Below, in pieces: positions 46,542 through 55,740 of a stretch of DNA of 64,000 nt. Each line of letters opens with the position of its first letter. Within the stretch, counting starts at the first letter, position 1. The stretch comes from Paludibacter propionicigenes WB4 (GTDB lineage Bacteria; Bacteroidota; Bacteroidia; Bacteroidales; Paludibacteraceae). A program made the translations under genes and the position numbers. Where the stretch lies: assembly GCF_000183135.1 (NCBI RefSeq), contig NC_014734.1:3621505-3685504 (forward strand), read 5' to 3'. The notes beneath the pieces are model-generated. The model saw nothing but the letters and a program-made list of their open reading frames with translations, was not told where the DNA came from and made no database searches.

Positions 46542-47858
46542 CTATCTGCGATGGCTACTGTATCTTTCTTCTACCGGTTTTTCTTCATTCAACCGAACCT
46601 TTACAGCATTACTGTGCGCCATTAGTTCTTCGTTTTCCGCCATCAGGATAATGGCATTGCTTAAGTTTGTAAGTCCTTCCTGTGTAATTTGTTGGAAAGT
46701 GACTTTCCGTACATAGCTGTCCAGATTTACTCCGTTGTAAGCTTTGGCATATCCGTTTGTCGGTAAGGTATGATTTGTCCCCGAAGCATAATCTCCGGCA
46801 CTTTCAGGCGTATAATTACCCAAGAATACTGATCCTGCATTGATGATGTTTGCTGCTACACCCATATAATATCGGGTAGAAATAATTAAATGTTCAGGAG
46901 CATATTCGTTGGTCATTTCTACCGCTTCTTCCAGCGTTTTGAGAACAATGATTTTGCTGTTTTCCAACGCTTTTCGTGCAAACTCTTTTCGAGGCAATTG
47001 TTCTAGTTGAAGCTCTATTTGTTCCAAAACCGGCTCTACCTGGCGTTCGCTTACAGTAATCAAAATAGATTGGCTGTCAACACCATGTTCGGCTTGCGAA
47101 AGTAAGTCGGCAGCAACAAAAGCAGGATTGGCAGTTTCATCAATAATGACTTCTACTTCCGATGGTCCGGCAGGCATATCAATGGCCACATCTTTAAGCG
47201 AAACTAATTGCTTGGCAGCGGTTACATATTGATTTCCGGGGCCAAATATTTTATAAACTTTTGGTACACTCTCGGTTCCATAAGCCATGGCAGCTATTGC
47301 CTGCGTTCCACCAATTTTGAAAATGCGATGAACACCGGCCACTTTGGCTGCATAAAGCACAGCCGGGTGGATTTTCCCCTCTTTGTTTGGCGGAGTACAA
47401 AGCACTACTTCATTACATTCAGCTATTTGAGCAGGAATACCAAGCATCAAAACAGTGGAAAACAGTGGGGCAGTACCACCCGGGACGTATAAACCTACTT
47501 TTTGGATAGCAATAGCTTTTTGCCAGCAATAGACACCGGGTGAGGTTTGTATTTCGGGTAAATCATGTTGTTGCTCCGAATGGAACTTCCATATATTGCG
47601 TCTTGCCATTTCAATGGCTTGTTTCAAATCAGTTGATACCAGTTTCTCAGCCTCAGCGATTTCTTCCTTGCTAACTTCAATATTGTCGAGGGTCACCTTA
47701 TCAAACTGTTCGGTGTATTTTTTTACGGCGTTATCGCCATGCGAGCGAACATCATCCAATACTTTTTGCACTGTGTCGAACAGCGAAGTGCTGTCGAAAG
47801 TGGGACGGGCTAAAATCGTTGCCCAATCTTCACGCGAAGGATATTTGATAACTTGCAT
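46542..47858 (-). CDS. hisD: Histidinol dehydrogenase
   Basis: 438-residue zinc enzyme making the last two oxidations of histidine synthesis (histidinol to histidine, NAD+). Motifs: YVPGGTAPLFSTVLM, GPGNQYVTAAKQLV, DMPAGPSEV, LLSQAEHGVDSQSILIT (Zn ligands Gln/His) and NEYAPEHLII. Full length. Upstream on the same strand is a HAD phosphatase gene rather than hisG. Confidence 0.96.
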   Translation of the reverse strand: MQVIKYPSREDWATILARPTFDSTSLFDTVQKVLDDVRSHGDNAVKKYTEQFDKVTLDNIEVSKEEIAEAEKLVSTDLKQAIEMARRNIWKFHSEQQHDLPEIQTSPGVYCWQKAIAIQKVGLYVPGGTAPLFSTVLMLGIPAQIAECNEVVLCTPPNKEGKIHPAVLYAAKVAGVHRIFKIGGTQAIAAMAYGTESVPKVYKIFGPGNQYVTAAKQLVSLKDVAIDMPAGPSEVEVIIDETANPAFVAADLLSQAEHGVDSQSILITVSERQVEPVLEQIELQLEQLPRKEFARKALENSKIIVLKTLEEAVEMTNEYAPEHLIISTRYYMGVAANIINAGSVFLGNYTPESAGDYASGTNHTLPTNGYAKAYNGVNLDSYVRKVTFQQITQEGLTNLSNAIILMAENEELMAHSNAVKVRLNEEKPVEERYSSHRR

Positions 47859-47931
47859 AATATGTTGTTTTATTGTTATTTACTTGTTTCTAGCCTTTCA
47901 ATACTCGGTTGGCGCTTTGGCTGATTATTTA

Positions 47932-48651
47932 TCAGCTTGCTATTGCTTCCCAATTATCATAAAGTTCTTTCATATTGTCGAAAATCAGGTTTGCACCATT
48001 ATCGGTAAGTACTTTAGGATCTAATGGTCCGGTGTTGACTCCAATGGTGAATAGTCCGGCAGCATTGGATGATTTTACTCCTAAGGGTGCATTTTCAATA
48101 ACTACAACCTCCCAGGGTTTTACGTCTGATTTGTTCAACGCCTTTAAATAGGGCTCGGGATGAGGTTTACCGTATTTTACATCGTAGGCCGTAATCATTT
48201 TCTCTTTCTGAAATATACCGGGAAAGTTTTCTTCTAAACTGTGAATCAGCGTGTGTTGACCGGATCCGGTAACAACAAATATCTGAAGTCCCTGAGCCTT
48301 TACTTTTTCCAACAAATCAAGTACATGTGGTATCTTGCCCGCTTTTCCGCAAGTTTCAAATATCTTTGACTTTAGTTGGTATATTTCCTGTTTCTCCTGC
48401 TCAGTAGCTTTTCTTCCGTGTTCTTTCACGAAAATCTCATCAATTGTAGATGCTCCGGTTCTGCCTTCGTTCATGTAAGCCTGATATTCGGTGAAAGGAA
48501 GATTTTTTTCGTGTAATGCTCGCACCCAGGCTGTGGCATGAAATTTCATTGAATCAAACAAAACACCATCCATATCAAAGAAAACTGCTTTAGGTTTAAA
48601 GGTAGGATAGTTTTTGGAACGAATAAATTTTTCTATTTCTGCTGTAAACAT
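47932..48651 (-). CDS. HAD superfamily phosphatase (beta-phosphoglucomutase-like)
   Basis: 239-residue HAD hydrolase with nucleophile motif FFDMDGVLFDS (about 23-33), motif II VVTGSG (about 125-130), the Lys of KYGKPHPEPY (about 155-164) and motif IV VVIENAPLGV. An alpha-helical C1 cap lies between motifs I and II, placing it near beta-phosphoglucomutase, GPP and related sugar-phosphatases. It is 73 bases upstream of hisD on the same strand, so it might supply a phosphatase for histidine synthesis or for sugar phosphates; neither is shown. The natural partner of a GH65 phosphorylase is a beta-phosphoglucomutase, but this gene is 32 kb away from that remnant. Confidence 0.85.
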   Translation of the reverse strand: MFTAEIEKFIRSKNYPTFKPKAVFFDMDGVLFDSMKFHATAWVRALHEKNLPFTEYQAYMNEGRTGASTIDEIFVKEHGRKATEQEKQEIYQLKSKIFETCGKAGKIPHVLDLLEKVKAQGLQIFVVTGSGQHTLIHSLEENFPGIFQKEKMITAYDVKYGKPHPEPYLKALNKSDVKPWEVVVIENAPLGVKSSNAAGLFTIGVNTGPLDPKVLTDNGANLIFDNMKELYDNWEAIAS

Positions 48652-48668
48652 GTAGTTAAAATTTTATG

Positions 48669-48676
48669 CAAAGATA
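48669..48676 (-). promoter_or_regulatory. Predicted -7 box of the HAD-hisD-hisC transcript
   Basis: TATCTTTG on the minus strand, 17 bases before the HAD start codon, implying a very short leader. Confidence 0.45.
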
Positions 48677-48836
48677 CTTATTTTGTCAGTTAAATGGGTA
48701 ATTTTTAGTAGGCTTATTTGATGGCTGATGTTGAAAATTTGAATTGGATATGATAGATTCTCATAGTGCGATGGTTGTTTAGTGAAAATTAAACCTTTTT
48801 TTGCATGTAATAATTCTGCTAAACAAATATATATTG

Positions 48837-48844
48837 TAGATTTG
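48837..48844 (+). promoter_or_regulatory. Predicted -7 box of the tRNA gene
   Basis: TAGATTTG, 12 bases before the mature tRNA 5' end. Confidence 0.5.
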
Positions 48845-48856
48845 TACTCGCAAAAT

Positions 48857-48929
48857 CGGGGTGTAGCGCAGTCGGTAGCGCGCTACGTTCGGGACGTAGA
48901 GGTCGCAGGTTCGAATCTTGTCACCCCGA
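48857..48929 (+). tRNA. tRNA-Pro(CGG)
   Basis: Cloverleaf of 73 bases: acceptor stem CGGGGTG/CACCCCG with discriminator A, D arm GCGC..GCGC, anticodon stem CTACG/CGTAG around loop TTCGGGA (anticodon CGG, decoding CCG), and T arm with TTCGAAT loop. The 3' CCA is not encoded. It stands alone. Confidence 0.95.
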
Positions 48930-49080
48930 CTATAATAAACTAACTTTTACTGCAGTACTTAGGCATAATGCTTTTTGTATATTTTAATAATTAAGACGGG
49001 CGAAGTGTATCTTTTAAATTAAAGGTTTGTTGATATTTTCAAGAATGATTTTATTCCTTTTGTAACAAAACAATTTATAT

Positions 49081-49614
49081 ATGAAAACAAAATACTTTGC
49101 TCTTTTGGGCATGTTGATCTTATTTTTTACGGCATGTACTCTTAAAAATTATTCCAACGAAACACCTAATATGGGTATATTGGTAATGCGTAATCATAAG
49201 ACAGATACTTTAAAAATGTATTATACAAACGAAGTAAATGTATTTCGTTTAGATACAATTAATGTTGGTGATAGTATATACTTTAAATTAATCTTGAATG
49301 GGGTGCAAAATGATTTGACCGAATTCTCTTTTGTCTCTTCTGATACTACCGCCGCTAAAACGTTTTTTCCGCCAATTTCCTCATTGGATACACTTTTTGT
49401 AAAGAGCAAATCCGATTATGTGAATGGAAAATTTGTTTTTCAACCTAAAGTAATACAACTGTATTTTCCTGTTAGTTATGTGGGAAAGAAAGTTACAGCT
49501 ACTGTTCCAACAGTCAAGATATCTTTGACTTCCAATGCTACTTTTGATAATAATCCAGGTGGAAATAAAGTTTCAGTAACTATACAAACGCCTTTCGAAG
49601 ATGTAAAACGTTGA
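49081..49614 (+). CDS. Putative lipoprotein of unknown function
   Basis: 177 residues with a signal peptide and lipobox (FFTAC, Cys about residue 19). The mature part is beta-rich and rich in Thr, Ser and Asp, with paired motifs MRNHKTDTLKMYYTNEVNVF and LDTINVGDSIYFKLIL; I recognise no family. Probably anchored in the outer or inner membrane. It stands alone, 151 bases after the tRNA, and ends at a strong bidirectional terminator. Confidence 0.7.
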   Translation: MKTKYFALLGMLILFFTACTLKNYSNETPNMGILVMRNHKTDTLKMYYTNEVNVFRLDTINVGDSIYFKLILNGVQNDLTEFSFVSSDTTAAKTFFPPISSLDTLFVKSKSDYVNGKFVFQPKVIQLYFPVSYVGKKVTATVPTVKISLTSNATFDNNPGGNKVSVTIQTPFEDVKR

Positions 49615-49638
49615 TGATTATATCTTGAAAGTTCAAAT

Positions 49639-49679
49639 AACAAAGAAGCCATTTACACAACGTAAATGGCTTCTTTGTT
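49639..49679. terminator. Bidirectional terminator
   Basis: Perfect 18-base inverted repeat (49639-49656 and 49662-49679) with a 5-base loop, between the convergent lipoprotein and pgi genes. Confidence 0.9.
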
Positions 49680-49701
49680 TTGTTGGGTTTTGATAACTGA
49701 A

Positions 49702-51045
49702 TTAAATTCTGGCTTTAATGGCTTTTGTTTCTGCTTCGAAACCTGGTTTTTCCAGCAAGGCAAACATGTTTTTCTTATATGCTTCTACTCCCGGTTGGTC
49801 AAATGGATTTACACCAAGTATATAACCGCTTATACCGCAAGCTTTCTCAAAGAAATACAGCAATTCTCCCAGATAATACTCATTCAATACGGGCAACTCA
49901 ATTTTCAGATTGGGAACACCGCCGTCAACGTGAGCAATCATGGTGCCGAGTTCAGCCATTTTATTGACTTCATCTACGCGTTTTCCGGCCAGGAAGTTCA
50001 ATCCATCCAGGTTTTCTTCAGAGTGCGGAAATACCTTTGTATAGTTGCTTTCTTTTACAGAGATAACTGTTTCGAAAATAGTGCGCTCACCTTCCTGAAT
50101 CCATTGACCCATAGAGTGTAAATCGGTGGTGAAGTCAACTGCCGCAGGAAATATCCCTTTGTTCTCTTTTCCTTCACTTTCTCCGTAGAGTTGTTTCCAC
50201 CATTCGCCAATATAATGCAGTTTCGGGTGGAAGTTAACCAGTATCTCGGTTGTTTTTCCATTCTTGTATAGCTCATTGCGCACTGCTGCATATTGAGCGG
50301 CAGGGTTTTGCTCGAAAGGAGTTTCCAGTCCGCATTTTGCTTCCATTGTTACAGCTCCTGATATTAGTTTTCGAATGTCAAATCCGGCAACGGCAATGGG
50401 CAATAATCCAACGGGAGTCAGCACAGAAAAGCGTCCGCCCACATTATCTTCGATAACAAATGTTTTGTAACCTTCCTGAGTGGCAGCTGTGCGGAGTGCA
50501 CCGCGCGATTTATCGGTGATGGCAATAATCAGTTTTTGTGCTGCGGCTTTTCCTTGTTCTTCTTCCAGCTGAGTTTTCAGCAGGCGGAATGCCAGAGCAG
50601 GTTCGGTGGTTGTTCCCGATTTTGAGATGGAGATGATACCGAATTTTTTTGTTTTGAGTAATTCCTGCAATTCGTACAGGTAATCTTCGCCGATATTCTG
50701 ACCGGCATACACTACAACCGGCGATTTGCGTTCGGTCAGTAACCAGTCAAAACTGTTTGAAAGTGCATCTATAACAGCTTTTGCACCAAGGTAACTTCCA
50801 CCTATACCAATGACAACCACCACTTCGCAGTTGTTACGCAGAATTTTTGCTGTGGCTTCTAAATCCTGCAAATGCGCTTCGTCGATAGAAGACGGCAGGT
50901 TTAACCAACCCAAAAAATCACTTCCTTTTCCGGTACCGTTGTGCAATGCTGCATTAGCATCGTCAACTTGTGCTTTATATCCGGCAACAGCTTGTTCCGA
51001 TACGAATCCAAAAGCTTTATCAATCGATAGTTTAATATTTTCCAT
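49702..51045 (-). CDS. pgi: Glucose-6-phosphate isomerase
   Basis: 447-residue enzyme of glycolysis and gluconeogenesis (glucose-6-P to fructose-6-P), of the shorter bacterial type. Motifs: [20 protein letters not shown] (about 75-94), [17 protein letters not shown] (about 139-155), [16 protein letters not shown] (about 203-218) and the C-terminal lysine segment [13 protein letters not shown]. First of a minus-strand series pgi-gpsA-lysS, in which lysS is transcribed first. Confidence 0.97.
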   Translation of the reverse strand: MENIKLSIDKAFGFVSEQAVAGYKAQVDDANAALHNGTGKGSDFLGWLNLPSSIDEAHLQDLEATAKILRNNCEVVVVIGIGGSYLGAKAVIDALSNSFDWLLTERKSPVVVYAGQNIGEDYLYELQELLKTKKFGIISISKSGTTTEPALAFRLLKTQLEEEQGKAAAQKLIIAITDKSRGALRTAATQEGYKTFVIEDNVGGRFSVLTPVGLLPIAVAGFDIRKLISGAVTMEAKCGLETPFEQNPAAQYAAVRNELYKNGKTTEILVNFHPKLHYIGEWWKQLYGESEGKENKGIFPAAVDFTTDLHSMGQWIQEGERTIFETVISVKESNYTKVFPHSEENLDGLNFLAGKRVDEVNKMAELGTMIAHVDGGVPNLKIELPVLNEYYLGELLYFFEKACGISGYILGVNPFDQPGVEAYKKNMFALLEKPGFEAETKAIKARI

Positions 51046-51131
51046 ACTTGTAATTAAAAAGCTCTTATAAATCTTCCAACAGAAAAATATATAAAGAGCG
51101 TATTAATAATTTTTCTATATTTCTCTCTGAT

Positions 51132-52127
51132 TTATTTTAATTTTTCGGACAGTTTGCGAATCTCCATAGTCGGTGAAACTCTGTTGTACAGAATTTCAAA
51201 TACCGAATCTACAATAGGCATACTGATCTGATATTTTTCGTTTATTTCATGAATACACTTGGTGGCATAATAACCTTCGGCAATCATTTCCATCTCTATC
51301 TGAGCTGTTTTTACCGAGTACCCTTTTCCAATCATTGTTCCAAAAAGGCGGTTGCGACTAAACTTTGAATAAGCCGTTACGAGCAAGTCGCCCAGGTAGG
51401 CCGATTCGTTTATATCGCGATGCAAAGGATTGGTGGCGTTGCAAAAACGATTCATTTCCTGAATGGCATTGGATACCAACACAGCCTGAAAGTTGTCTCC
51501 GTATTTCAAACCATGGCATATACCGGCGGCTATGGAATAAATGTTTTTCATAACCGACGAGTATTCAATTCCCATAATATCGTCGCTGATGGAAGTGCGG
51601 ATAAAACTGGTGTTGAATCGTTGTGAGAGCATGCGGGCTCTTTCGCGGTCGGTGCAGCCTATGGTCAGATAAGAAAGGCGCTCAAGCGCAACTTCCTCGG
51701 CATGACACGGACCGGCCAATACGGCTATATTGTCTTTCGGGACGTTGTAAAATTGCTCAAAATACTCGGTTACTACCAGATTTTCATCGGGTACTATCCC
51801 TTTGATGGCCGTTACAATAAACTTATTGTGCAACGGTCTTTTCAGTTTTTTGAGATGTTGTTTCAAAAAAGGCGATGGAGTAGCGAAAATCAGAATGTCA
51901 GAAGTGCGCACCAGCTTATTTATATCGCTTGTGAAATTAATCCGGTCGGTGTCAAACTTTACACCGGTGAGGTACGAAGGGTTTTTGCTCAGACGGATAA
52001 ACTCATCAATCTGTTCTTGCCGCCTCATATACCAATTAATTTCCTGAGCATTGGTCAGTGCAATTTTGGCAATTGCAGTGGCCCAGCTCCCGCCGCCTAT
52101 TACTGCAATTTTACTTTTTTCGTTCAT
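51132..52127 (-). CDS. gpsA: Glycerol-3-phosphate dehydrogenase [NAD(P)+]
   Basis: 331-residue cytoplasmic enzyme reducing dihydroxyacetone phosphate to sn-glycerol-3-phosphate for phospholipid synthesis. Motifs: the dinucleotide loop IGGGSWATAIAKI (about 10-22), FATPSPFL, AGPCHAEEVA and the catalytic-lysine region VMKNIYSIAAGICHGLKYGDN (about 188-208; K190). Between lysS and pgi on one strand, the usual order in many Bacteroidales. Confidence 0.96.
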   Translation of the reverse strand: MNEKSKIAVIGGGSWATAIAKIALTNAQEINWYMRRQEQIDEFIRLSKNPSYLTGVKFDTDRINFTSDINKLVRTSDILIFATPSPFLKQHLKKLKRPLHNKFIVTAIKGIVPDENLVVTEYFEQFYNVPKDNIAVLAGPCHAEEVALERLSYLTIGCTDRERARMLSQRFNTSFIRTSISDDIMGIEYSSVMKNIYSIAAGICHGLKYGDNFQAVLVSNAIQEMNRFCNATNPLHRDINESAYLGDLLVTAYSKFSRNRLFGTMIGKGYSVKTAQIEMEMIAEGYYATKCIHEINEKYQISMPIVDSVFEILYNRVSPTMEIRKLSEKLK

Positions 52128-52140
52128 TATTTTATAGTTA

Positions 52141-52245
52141 ACGAGTGGACGAGTAAACGAGTAAACGAGATAAAGACTTATTCTTACTCAATTACGGGCT
52201 TACTATCCTTTTTTGTTTACTTGTCTCCTTGTTTACTTGTTTACT
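52141..52245. repeat. Short tandem repeats between gpsA and lysS
   Basis: Four 8-base units ACGAGTAA (52141-52172, outer two varied). From 52215 there is an opposite-strand-like tract of GTTTACTT units, so the two form an imperfect inverted pair. The right tract overlaps the last codons and stop of lysS (52233). Confidence 0.65.
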
Positions 52246-53960
52246 GCTTCAATCCATTCTGCCACGTCTTCTTTCGACGGGTTGGTCAATTCCAGTTTGT
52301 TCTTTTTATTGATTCCGCAAATGTCCTGATGGAATTTGTTCGGGTTTAGTCCTTTGAGGTCGGCAACCATTACGATGCCGGCTTTTTGAACCACCTCAAC
52401 CCATGCTTCGGGGATGCCCAATGCTATGAATTTATCGGGACCATCTTTTTTGGCTACCTTTTCGGGCTTCATTTGAGGGAAGAAAAGCACTTCCTGTATG
52501 GCTTGCTGACCGGTCATAAGCATTACCAAACGATCCATACCGATACCCATTCCTGAAGTAGGAGGCATACCGTATTCCAATGAGCGCACAAAATCCATAT
52601 CGATAAACATAGCTTCGTCATCGCCCTTTTCGCTCAGTTTCAGTTGTTCCTGAAAGCGTCCAAGTTGGTCGATTGGGTCGTTCAGTTCCGAGTAAGCATT
52701 CGCCAGCTCTTTACCGTTTACCATCAACTCGAAACGTTCTGTCAGCTCGGGGTTGTCGCGGTGGCGTTTACACAGAGGCGACATTTCGCGCGGATAATCG
52801 GTAATAAAAGTTGGTTGTATGTAGTTTCCTTCGCATTTTTCGCCGAAGATTTCGTCAATCATTTTGCCTTTACCCATGGTTTCATCAACTTCCACGTGCA
52901 ACGTTTTGCACACTTCGCGCAGCTGAACTTCGTCCATGCCGTTGATGTCTATGCCGGTGTGTTCTTTAATAGCATCAATCATAGTAATGCGCTTAAACGG
53001 CGTTTTGAAACTGATGGTTTTATCGCCCACGGTAATTTCGTTAGTGCCGTTCACATCTAAACAAATTTTCTCTATCATTCGTTCGGTGAAGTCCATCATC
53101 CAGTTGTAGTCTTTGTAGGCTACGTATATTTCCATGGCTGTAAATTCAGGATTGTGGGTACGGTCCATACCTTCGTTGCGGAAGTTTTTGGAGAATTCAT
53201 AAACGCCTTCAAATCCGCCTACAATCAGTCTTTTGAGGTATAACTCATCGGCCACACGGAGGTACAGCGGGATGTCCAGCGCGTTGTGATGGGTAATAAA
53301 CGGACGAGCCGAAGCACCACCGGGTATCGATTGCAGAATAGGAGTTTCTACCTCGATGTAACCCTGAGCGTTGAAGTAGTCGCGCATAGATTGGTACACC
53401 TTGGTACGTTTCAGAAAAATATCTTTTACGCCATCGTTTACCACCAGGTCCACGTAGCGCTGACGGTAGCGTTGTTCAGGGTCTTCGAAAGCATCGAAAG
53501 CCACGCCATCTTTATATTTTACGATAGGGAGCGGGCGCAGCGCCTTGCTCAGTACGGTGAGTTCTTGCGCATGAACACTGATTTCGCCCATTTGGGTGCG
53601 GAATACAAAACCTTTGATCCCCACAAAATCGCCGATATCCAATAGCTTTTTGAATACGACGTTGTACATTTCGGGTTGCGCTTCGGTGTTGATGTCGTCG
53701 CGACTTACGTAAACCTGAATACGACCTTTGGAGTCTTGCAGTTCTACGAATGAAGCTTTGCCCATGATGCGGCGGCTCATTATACGACCTGCCACGCAAA
53801 CGGGTTTACCGCTTTCGTCGTCTTTAAATTCAGCTTTTATATCGGTGGAAAATGCGTCGGTTGGATACAGTGCGGCAGGATAAGGATCGATGCCCAAATT
53901 TCGTAATTCGTCCAGACTTTGACGTCTAAACTGTTCTTGTTCGCTAAGTTCTGTGCTCAT
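52233..53960 (-). CDS. lysS: Lysyl-tRNA synthetase, class II
   Basis: 575 residues from the ATG at 53960 (MSTELSEQEQFRRQSL); the frame is open 20 codons further, but the -7 box at 53986-53993 makes that impossible for this promoter. OB-fold anticodon-binding domain (about 55-160), then the class II catalytic core: motif 2 FRNEGMDRTHNPEFTAMEIY (about 258-277) and motif 3 GMGIGMDRLVML (about 475-486). A C-terminal extension of about 75 residues after motif 3 (AWVEVVQKAGIVMVADLKGL) is common in Bacteroidales LysS. Confidence 0.97.
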   Translation of the reverse strand: MSTELSEQEQFRRQSLDELRNLGIDPYPAALYPTDAFSTDIKAEFKDDESGKPVCVAGRIMSRRIMGKASFVELQDSKGRIQVYVSRDDINTEAQPEMYNVVFKKLLDIGDFVGIKGFVFRTQMGEISVHAQELTVLSKALRPLPIVKYKDGVAFDAFEDPEQRYRQRYVDLVVNDGVKDIFLKRTKVYQSMRDYFNAQGYIEVETPILQSIPGGASARPFITHHNALDIPLYLRVADELYLKRLIVGGFEGVYEFSKNFRNEGMDRTHNPEFTAMEIYVAYKDYNWMMDFTERMIEKICLDVNGTNEITVGDKTISFKTPFKRITMIDAIKEHTGIDINGMDEVQLREVCKTLHVEVDETMGKGKMIDEIFGEKCEGNYIQPTFITDYPREMSPLCKRHRDNPELTERFELMVNGKELANAYSELNDPIDQLGRFQEQLKLSEKGDDEAMFIDMDFVRSLEYGMPPTSGMGIGMDRLVMLMTGQQAIQEVLFFPQMKPEKVAKKDGPDKFIALGIPEAWVEVVQKAGIVMVADLKGLNPNKFHQDICGINKKNKLELTNPSKEDVAEWIEAVNK

Positions 53961-53985
53961 AATCTTTTTTAAATACAAATTGCTG

Positions 53986-53993
53986 CAAAAGTA
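53986..53993 (-). promoter_or_regulatory. Predicted -7 box of lysS
   Basis: TACTTTTG on the minus strand, 26 bases before the ATG at 53960; it supports that start. Confidence 0.55.
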
Positions 53994-54154
53994 CAAAAAA
54001 AGGATGGATTTTTGATTCATAATTTTGAATTGATGTGTTTGCTCTTTGTTTTTAAATAGTTAGATAGATCTTTGAATTAGCAAGTTCATTAATCTATTGA
54101 TATACTTGTGTAAAGTTTTTAGAACGTCAATACAAGTCTTTAAAATGATGTTTG

Positions 54155-54162
54155 TATCTTTG
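54155..54162 (+). promoter_or_regulatory. Predicted -7 box of the amgK-rapZ fusion gene
   Basis: TATCTTTG, 37 bases before the ATG at 54199; it supports that start rather than earlier in-frame codons. Confidence 0.55.
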
Positions 54163-54198
54163 CAATCACGAACAAAATCAACTATTCAACCGATTCCC

Positions 54199-55644
54199 AT
54201 GACCGAACTCGAAACCCTTTTCCTGCAATACACCCACGAACCTGCTCTTACCGTTACCGAACTTTCTGCCTCCGGCTCAAACCGTAAATACTTCCGGCTG
54301 ACGAGCGAAAATCATTCGCTTATTGGGGTGGAAGGTACGTCGGTGGACGAAAATATTGCTTTTATCGAAATAGCCAACCATTTTCACCATCAGGGTCTGC
54401 CTGTGCCGCGTGTGCTGGGGCAAACGGCCGATAAACGTTTTTATATTCAGGACGACCTGGGCGATACGCTGCTTTTTGATGCCATTGCCGAGGGACGCAA
54501 AACGGGCGTGTTCTGCGAACCGGAAAAGGAGTTGCTGCGCAAAACCATGCGTAAGCTTCCCGCCGTTCAGGTGCAGGGGGCGCAGGGACTCGATTTTTCG
54601 GTGTGCTATCCGCAACCGGAATTCAACGAGCGTTCCATTCTTTGGGATCTGAATTATTTTAAATACTGTTTTCTGAAAGCTACCGGGTTGGATTTTCAGG
54701 AAAATCTGTTGGAAGATGATTTCGTAAAACTGTCGGAAATACTAATGCGCTCGCGGACTAATACCTTTATGTATCGCGACTTTCAGAGTCGGAACGTGAT
54801 GGTGAAAGACGGCGAACCTTATTTTATCGACTTCCAAGGAGGCCGAAAAGGACCGCTTTATTACGATGTGGCTTCGTTTCTGTGGCAGGCCAAAGCGCAA
54901 TACAATTCGGAGTTGCGCGAAGAGTTGTTGCACATTTACCTCGCGGCTTTGCAGGAGCTGATGCCAATAGACGAGGCTGATTTTGCTGAACAACTGAAGC
55001 ATTTTGTGCTTTTCCGCACCTTGCAGGTACTTGGTGCGTATGGTTTCCGTGGCTATTTTGAGAAAAAGCCCCACTTCCTGCAAAGCATTCCGTTTGCTAT
55101 CGAAAATCTCCGTGCCTTTTTGCATGATGACAACTCTTCCTATCCTTATCTGTTGCAGGTTCTCAAAGAAATGACCGAACTGGAACAATTCCGCGAAGTG
55201 GAAATTCGCAAACCATTGGTCGTAAAAGTTTATAGTTTCTCTTATAAAAAAGGCATTCCGCAAGATAATTCCGGCAATGGCGGTGGCTTTGTGTTCGACT
55301 GCCGTGCGGTGAATAATCCGGGCAAGTACGAGCGTTACCAGAGCCTGACGGGGCTGGACGAATCGGTTATCCGTTTCCTGGAAGATGATGGCGAAATCCT
55401 GTCGTTTATCGATCATGCCTTTGCCCTGGTGGATGCCTCGGTGAAGCGGTATATCGATCGCGGATTCACCAACCTGATGATTAGTTTCGGGTGTACCGGT
55501 GGCAGACACCGCTCGGTTTACTCCGCCCAAAAAACGGCAGAACATATCAGCGAAAAGTTTGGTGTGGAAGTACAATTGATTCATCGGGAACAGAATATTG
55601 AAGCTAAATTCAGCCCCCTAAATCCCCCAAGGGGGACTTATTGA
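54199..55644 (+). CDS. amgK: AmgK-like amino-sugar kinase fused to a RapZ C-terminal domain
   Basis: 481 residues from the ATG at 54199 (MTELETLFLQY). Residues about 1-325 form an aminoglycoside-phosphotransferase-type kinase like AmgK, the anomeric MurNAc/GlcNAc-1-kinase: YRDFQSRNVM (catalytic D194, N199) and FIDFQGG (metal D211). Residues about 345-470 match the C-terminal domain of RapZ: VYSFSYKKGIP, FVFDCRAVNNPG, LTGLDESVIRFL and GCTGGRHRSV (431-440). In enterobacteria that domain binds glucosamine-6-phosphate and small RNAs. The RapZ Walker-A ATPase half is absent; the kinase occupies its place. The last residues (SPLNPPRGTY) and stop lie in a palindromic repeat arm. MurU follows, giving a MurNAc-1-P to UDP-MurNAc salvage pair. 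Confidence 0.85.
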   Translation: MTELETLFLQYTHEPALTVTELSASGSNRKYFRLTSENHSLIGVEGTSVDENIAFIEIANHFHHQGLPVPRVLGQTADKRFYIQDDLGDTLLFDAIAEGRKTGVFCEPEKELLRKTMRKLPAVQVQGAQGLDFSVCYPQPEFNERSILWDLNYFKYCFLKATGLDFQENLLEDDFVKLSEILMRSRTNTFMYRDFQSRNVMVKDGEPYFIDFQGGRKGPLYYDVASFLWQAKAQYNSELREELLHIYLAALQELMPIDEADFAEQLKHFVLFRTLQVLGAYGFRGYFEKKPHFLQSIPFAIENLRAFLHDDNSSYPYLLQVLKEMTELEQFREVEIRKPLVVKVYSFSYKKGIPQDNSGNGGGFVFDCRAVNNPGKYERYQSLTGLDESVIRFLEDDGEILSFIDHAFALVDASVKRYIDRGFTNLMISFGCTGGRHRSVYSAQKTAEHISEKFGVEVQLIHREQNIEAKFSPLNPPRGTY

Positions 55645-55738
55645 TGAGTAATGAAGTTTTTATTTTGTCAACATGATAAAGGTATATATATTAAAAAAAC
55701 TAACTTTTAGTCCCCCTTGGGGGATTTAGGGGGCTGAA
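55609..55738. repeat. REP-like inverted repeat pair between amgK and murU
   Basis: Perfect 30-base inverted repeat (55609-55638 and 55709-55738) separated by 70 bases. Each arm contains its own CCCCCAAGGGGG palindrome and a CCCCCTAAATCCCCC block. The left arm encodes the end of the fusion protein; the right arm ends 2 bases before the murU ATG. Confidence 0.9.
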
Positions 55739-55740
55739 AT

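Noticed and set aside
47932..48651. HAD protein as the missing beta-phosphoglucomutase of the maltose locus
   Set aside because: It lies 32 kb away beside histidine genes, and the motifs do not decide between beta-phosphoglucomutase and other sugar-phosphatases.
54097..54198. 34-residue N-terminal extension of the AmgK-RapZ fusion
   Set aside because: A good -7 box lies inside it at 54155-54162, and the kinase domain starts naturally at the ATG at 54199.
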